A stretch of DNA of 5,822 nt from an uncultured Prevotellaceae bacterium (GTDB lineage Bacteria > Bacteroidota > Bacteroidia > Bacteroidales > Muribaculaceae), in assembly GCA_937892085.1 (NCBI GenBank), contig CALAVD010000365.1, forward strand, positions 1-5,822, read 5' to 3'. The first letter of the stretch is position 1. Each line of letters opens with the position of its first letter. Position numbers and translations under genes: made by a program. Shown here piece after piece: positions 3,011 to 5,822 of the stretch. The notes below the pieces were generated by a model. That model made no database searches. It had not been told where the DNA came from and saw only the letters and a program-made list of their open reading frames with translations.

Positions 3011-5822
3011 ATGATCAGCGAGAGAGACATAGAGCAGATCCTTAACCGTGCAGATATTGTTGACGTTGTTGAACGATGTGGCGTACACATCGGCAGAGGC
3101 AACAAAGCGTGCTGCCCATTCCACAACGAGCGCACTCCTTCGTTCCATGTCAACCCACGCACGCAGACTTGGCACTGCTTCGGGGGGTGTCCCCAGGGGG
3201 ACAACGGGGGTGACGTGATTAACTTCGTCATGAAGTATAAACACCTCACCTTCCCCGAGGCGGTGAAAGACCTGGCACAACAATACGGTGTCACCATCGA
3301 GGAGACGCACGACGTTAGGACTGCCGAAGAGATTCAGGCGCAACAAAAGCGCGAGAGCATGCTGGCCATCAACCAATGGGCGGGCATGTTCTATGTGAAA
3401 GCAATCAGTGAGGATAACGACAAGGCAAAGTTCGCTCTCAATTATGCGATTGAGAAGCGTGGCTGGGGCGCAGAATATGTTGCTGAAAACGGTATAGGTT
3501 TCGCTGATGGGCGACGTGACTCGCTCTATAAAGCGGCAAAAGCTGCCGGACAACCTATTGAGTTGATGATTGAACTCGGCTTGCTGCGGCGTGACGAGCA
3601 CGGCGAAATCTACGACTTCTACCGTGACCGGCTGATGATACCCATCCGCGACCGCTTCAGGCGCATCATCGGCTTTACCGCTCGAGCACTCGGCGAGAGC
3701 AAAGCAAAGTACATCAACAGCCCGACAAGCGCACTCTATGAGAAGAAAGAGACCATCTTCGGCATTGACAACGCTATCACGGCGGCACGCAAAGAAGACA
3801 TCTTCTACCTTGTGGAAGGAGCCCCCGATGTAATCAAACTACAGAGCATCGGCATCACAAACACTGTCGCCTCACTTGGAGGTGCATGGAGTGTCGCCCA
3901 CTTTGAACAGCTCAAACGCCACGCAAGTCGTGTGTGCTTTATCCCGGACGCTGACCCCGCTAAAGCGAATGACAAACTTGGCCCTGGACACAAATTTGTT
4001 TGTGCCAACGGCAAAATAGCACTCTCGGTCGGGCTGGGTGTCACGGTCAAGGAGATTCCTTTAGGTGGCGATGGCGAAAAACAAGACCCGGACAGCTTCA
4101 TCACGTCGACACATATCCTCAAAGCCATTGAGGAGAAAGACTTCATTATTTGGTTTGCCGAGAAGCTGTTTGACGGTACAGAGACCACCGAGGCAAAGGC
4201 CACGGTGGTCAAAGAAATTACACAGCTTCTCGCTCAAATAGACAGCGACGTAAAAGTGCAGATGCTATTGAAGCGGCTGCAAGCCCTCTATACCGACAAA
4301 ACGATATGGAAGTCTGCCCTCGCTGCCGCCAAGAAGACTAAGAAGGAAGACGAAGTGCGACGTGCCGCCGAGCGGGAGAAAGCTATCGACAAGGAGCACT
4401 ATAAAAAATATGGCTTCTACACCGCCGGCAACTCCTACTGGTCAATCGGCAAAGAGGGCAACGAGACACGCTGGTCAAACTTTGTGCTCGAACCGATGTA
4501 CCACATTAAGGATGTGCTGATGCCACGGCGCATCTTCCGCATTCGCAACAACTTCGGCCACGAGGAAATCATTGTGCTGAACCAGGAGGATCTTTGCTCA
4601 CTCGCCAAATTTAAGCAGAAAGTCGAAGGCCTCGGCAACTATGTGTGGCTCGCTAAAGATGCCGAACTGACTAAGCTGAAACTTTACATCTATGAGGTGG
4701 TGACCGAAGCCACCGAGATCATTCAACTCGGCTGGCAACAAAAGGGCTTCTGGGCTTTCGGCAATGGCGTATGGTTTAACGGCAAGTGGTTCACCACTGA
4801 TGACTACGGGGTTGTCAAACTGGAGTCCAATATGGGCAACTATTATATGCCGGCCAACTCAAAGATGTATGAGAATGACCGGGCCAACTTTATCTTTGAA
4901 CGGCAATTCGTTCACGTTAACCTCAGCACCATCGCACTCAATGAATATGTGACACGCTTCATCGAGGTGTTTGGCATGAACGGAAAAATAGGATTTTGCT
5001 TTCTACTCGCTACGCTTTTCCATGACGTGGTGTTCGGAACCACCGGCTATTTTCCGATTCTCAATCTTTTCGGTAAAATTGCCTCGGGCAAGTCGGCCTT
5101 CGGAAAGGCGCTGATGTCGTTCTTTATGATCAACACCAACACGTTCACGCCAACGAACCTTGAGAATGCCACCATTGCCGGTCTGACTGCCACGCTGCAA
5201 CAGGTGAGCAACGCACTCGTGCACCTGGACGAGTACAAGAACGCCATCGAATACCGCAAGGTGGAGTTTCTGAAAGGACTATGGGATGGCGTGGGACGGA
5301 CGCGAATGAAGATGAACGAGATGAACCGCAAGGAGATTACCGAGGTTAAGGCCGGTGTCATACTCAGCGGCCAGGAAATACCGACCGCCGACATCGCGCT
5401 GTTTTCGCGTGTGCTTTTCCTGCGCTTCGACACTTCGTCATTCACAGAGGAGGAGAACCAAAGGTTTGAGGCATTGAAAGCCATCAACAATAATGGCTTG
5501 TCACACCTCACGCTGCAGATCCTGCAATACCGCAACAAATTTGAAAGTGACTTCCCCGGCAACTTCCGAGCTGCTGCCGATGATATACAAATCGGGCTCG
5601 AGGACATTCAGGTGCTGGACCGCATCCGACAGAACTGGGTCATTCCTCTGGCGGCCTTCCGAACACTGCAAGGTGTGCTCGACATACCAATGGACTACAA
5701 AGATATGCTTGACATCTGCATCAAGAACATCATTATGCAGAACAAGGAATGTAGCACAAGTAACGAAATATCTATATTCTGGAACGTTGTGGCAGTATTG
5801 AACCAGTCAGGTCAGATTTTCA
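3011..5822 (+). CDS. Primase-helicase: CHC2 zinc finger, TOPRIM and P-loop ATPase in one protein (partial, runs off right edge)
   Basis: The frame is open from ATG 3011 to the right edge, 937 residues without a stop. Domains in order: a DnaG-type CHC2 zinc finger (C35-x2-H38, then C56-x3-C60), with GGDVINFVMKY following as in primases; a primase core with RDRLMIPIRDRFRRIIGFTAR near 208-228; a TOPRIM fold with catalytic-type E269 in VEGAPDV and D313/D315 in IPDADPA; a basic linker near 440-465; a central region with LGW at 573-575, like the region preceding the ATPase in DUF927-type helicases; and an ATPase with Walker A G688-KIASGK694-S695, Walker B VHLD740-E741, ILSGQE as sensor-like strand and R800 in FSRVLFLRFD as likely arginine finger. 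It would synthesise primers and unwind DNA for replication of the element. It is the last visible gene of the operon, 2 bases after the 84-residue gene. The exact helicase family is unsure; the primase part is firm. Confidence 0.88.
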   Translation, partial: MISERDIEQILNRADIVDVVERCGVHIGRGNKACCPFHNERTPSFHVNPRTQTWHCFGGCPQGDNGGDVINFVMKYKHLTFPEAVKDLAQQYGVTIEETHDVRTAEEIQAQQKRESMLAINQWAGMFYVKAISEDNDKAKFALNYAIEKRGWGAEYVAENGIGFADGRRDSLYKAAKAAGQPIELMIELGLLRRDEHGEIYDFYRDRLMIPIRDRFRRIIGFTARALGESKAKYINSPTSALYEKKETIFGIDNAITAARKEDIFYLVEGAPDVIKLQSIGITNTVASLGGAWSVAHFEQLKRHASRVCFIPDADPAKANDKLGPGHKFVCANGKIALSVGLGVTVKEIPLGGDGEKQDPDSFITSTHILKAIEEKDFIIWFAEKLFDGTETTEAKATVVKEITQLLAQIDSDVKVQMLLKRLQALYTDKTIWKSALAAAKKTKKEDEVRRAAEREKAIDKEHYKKYGFYTAGNSYWSIGKEGNETRWSNFVLEPMYHIKDVLMPRRIFRIRNNFGHEEIIVLNQEDLCSLAKFKQKVEGLGNYVWLAKDAELTKLKLYIYEVVTEATEIIQLGWQQKGFWAFGNGVWFNGKWFTTDDYGVVKLESNMGNYYMPANSKMYENDRANFIFERQFVHVNLSTIALNEYVTRFIEVFGMNGKIGFCFLLATLFHDVVFGTTGYFPILNLFGKIASGKSAFGKALMSFFMINTNTFTPTNLENATIAGLTATLQQVSNALVHLDEYKNAIEYRKVEFLKGLWDGVGRTRMKMNEMNRKEITEVKAGVILSGQEIPTADIALFSRVLFLRFDTSSFTEEENQRFEALKAINNNGLSHLTLQILQYRNKFESDFPGNFRAAADDIQIGLEDIQVLDRIRQNWVIPLAAFRTLQGVLDIPMDYKDMLDICIKNIIMQNKECSTSNEISIFWNVVAVLNQSGQIF

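Noticed and set aside
2987..3601. Minus-strand frame of 204 residues
   Set aside because: It is antisense to the CHC2 and primase core coding region, which is clearly real; the reverse product shows no domain.
5047..5607. Minus-strand frame of 186 residues
   Set aside because: It is antisense to the ATPase domain with intact Walker motifs; low-complexity Ser/Arg-rich translation is typical of a shadow frame.

Overview
The window looks like part of a mobile element in a member of the Bacteroidota, probably Bacteroidales. The grounds are three promoter-like sites of the TTTG / TAnnTTTG type, near absence of Shine-Dalgarno sequences, an N-terminal integrase fragment of Bacteroidales type, and a LuxR-type regulator carrying a cysteine-rich segment. 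The genus cannot be told from the sequence. Family names below come from recognising motifs by eye, not from database searches.

Left part (1-1280, minus strand). An open reading frame runs off the left edge. Its first ~194 residues look like a DUF6088 / AbiEi-type antitoxin-regulator. It continues in frame into ~88 unrecognised residues encoded by much more AT-rich DNA (29% GC over bases 1-240, against roughly half GC over bases 361-480). Its promoter carries two perfect inverted repeats, which fits an autoregulated toxin-antitoxin operon; the presumed toxin would lie beyond the left edge. To its right is a 73-residue fragment of a tyrosine recombinase that keeps the N-terminal arm-binding region and then stops.

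Middle (1281-2028). The stretch 1281-1514 has no convincing gene. It holds two copies of a 25-base repeat, each made of two 7-mers 11 bases apart, around a 39-base palindrome; this resembles a recombination or arm-site region. An XRE-type regulator with a coiled-coil tail (1515-1886, minus) faces a plus-strand operon. Between them, two predicted promoters point into each other with their -7 boxes only 5 bases apart, and two palindromes cover them. This has the layout of a phage-like or ICE-like decision switch.

Right part (2029-5822, plus strand). Four tightly packed genes (8-base overlap, then gaps of 1 and 2 bases) encode a 60-residue probable DNA-binding protein, a 182-residue LuxR-type regulator with a Cys-rich segment, an 84-residue basic protein of unknown function, and a large primase-helicase (CHC2 zinc finger, TOPRIM, central region, P-loop ATPase) that is still open at the right edge after 937 residues. 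Together they read as an early regulation and replication operon held off by the XRE protein. Whether the element is a prophage, an integrative conjugative element or a plasmid cannot be decided here: no structural, relaxase or conjugation gene is visible.
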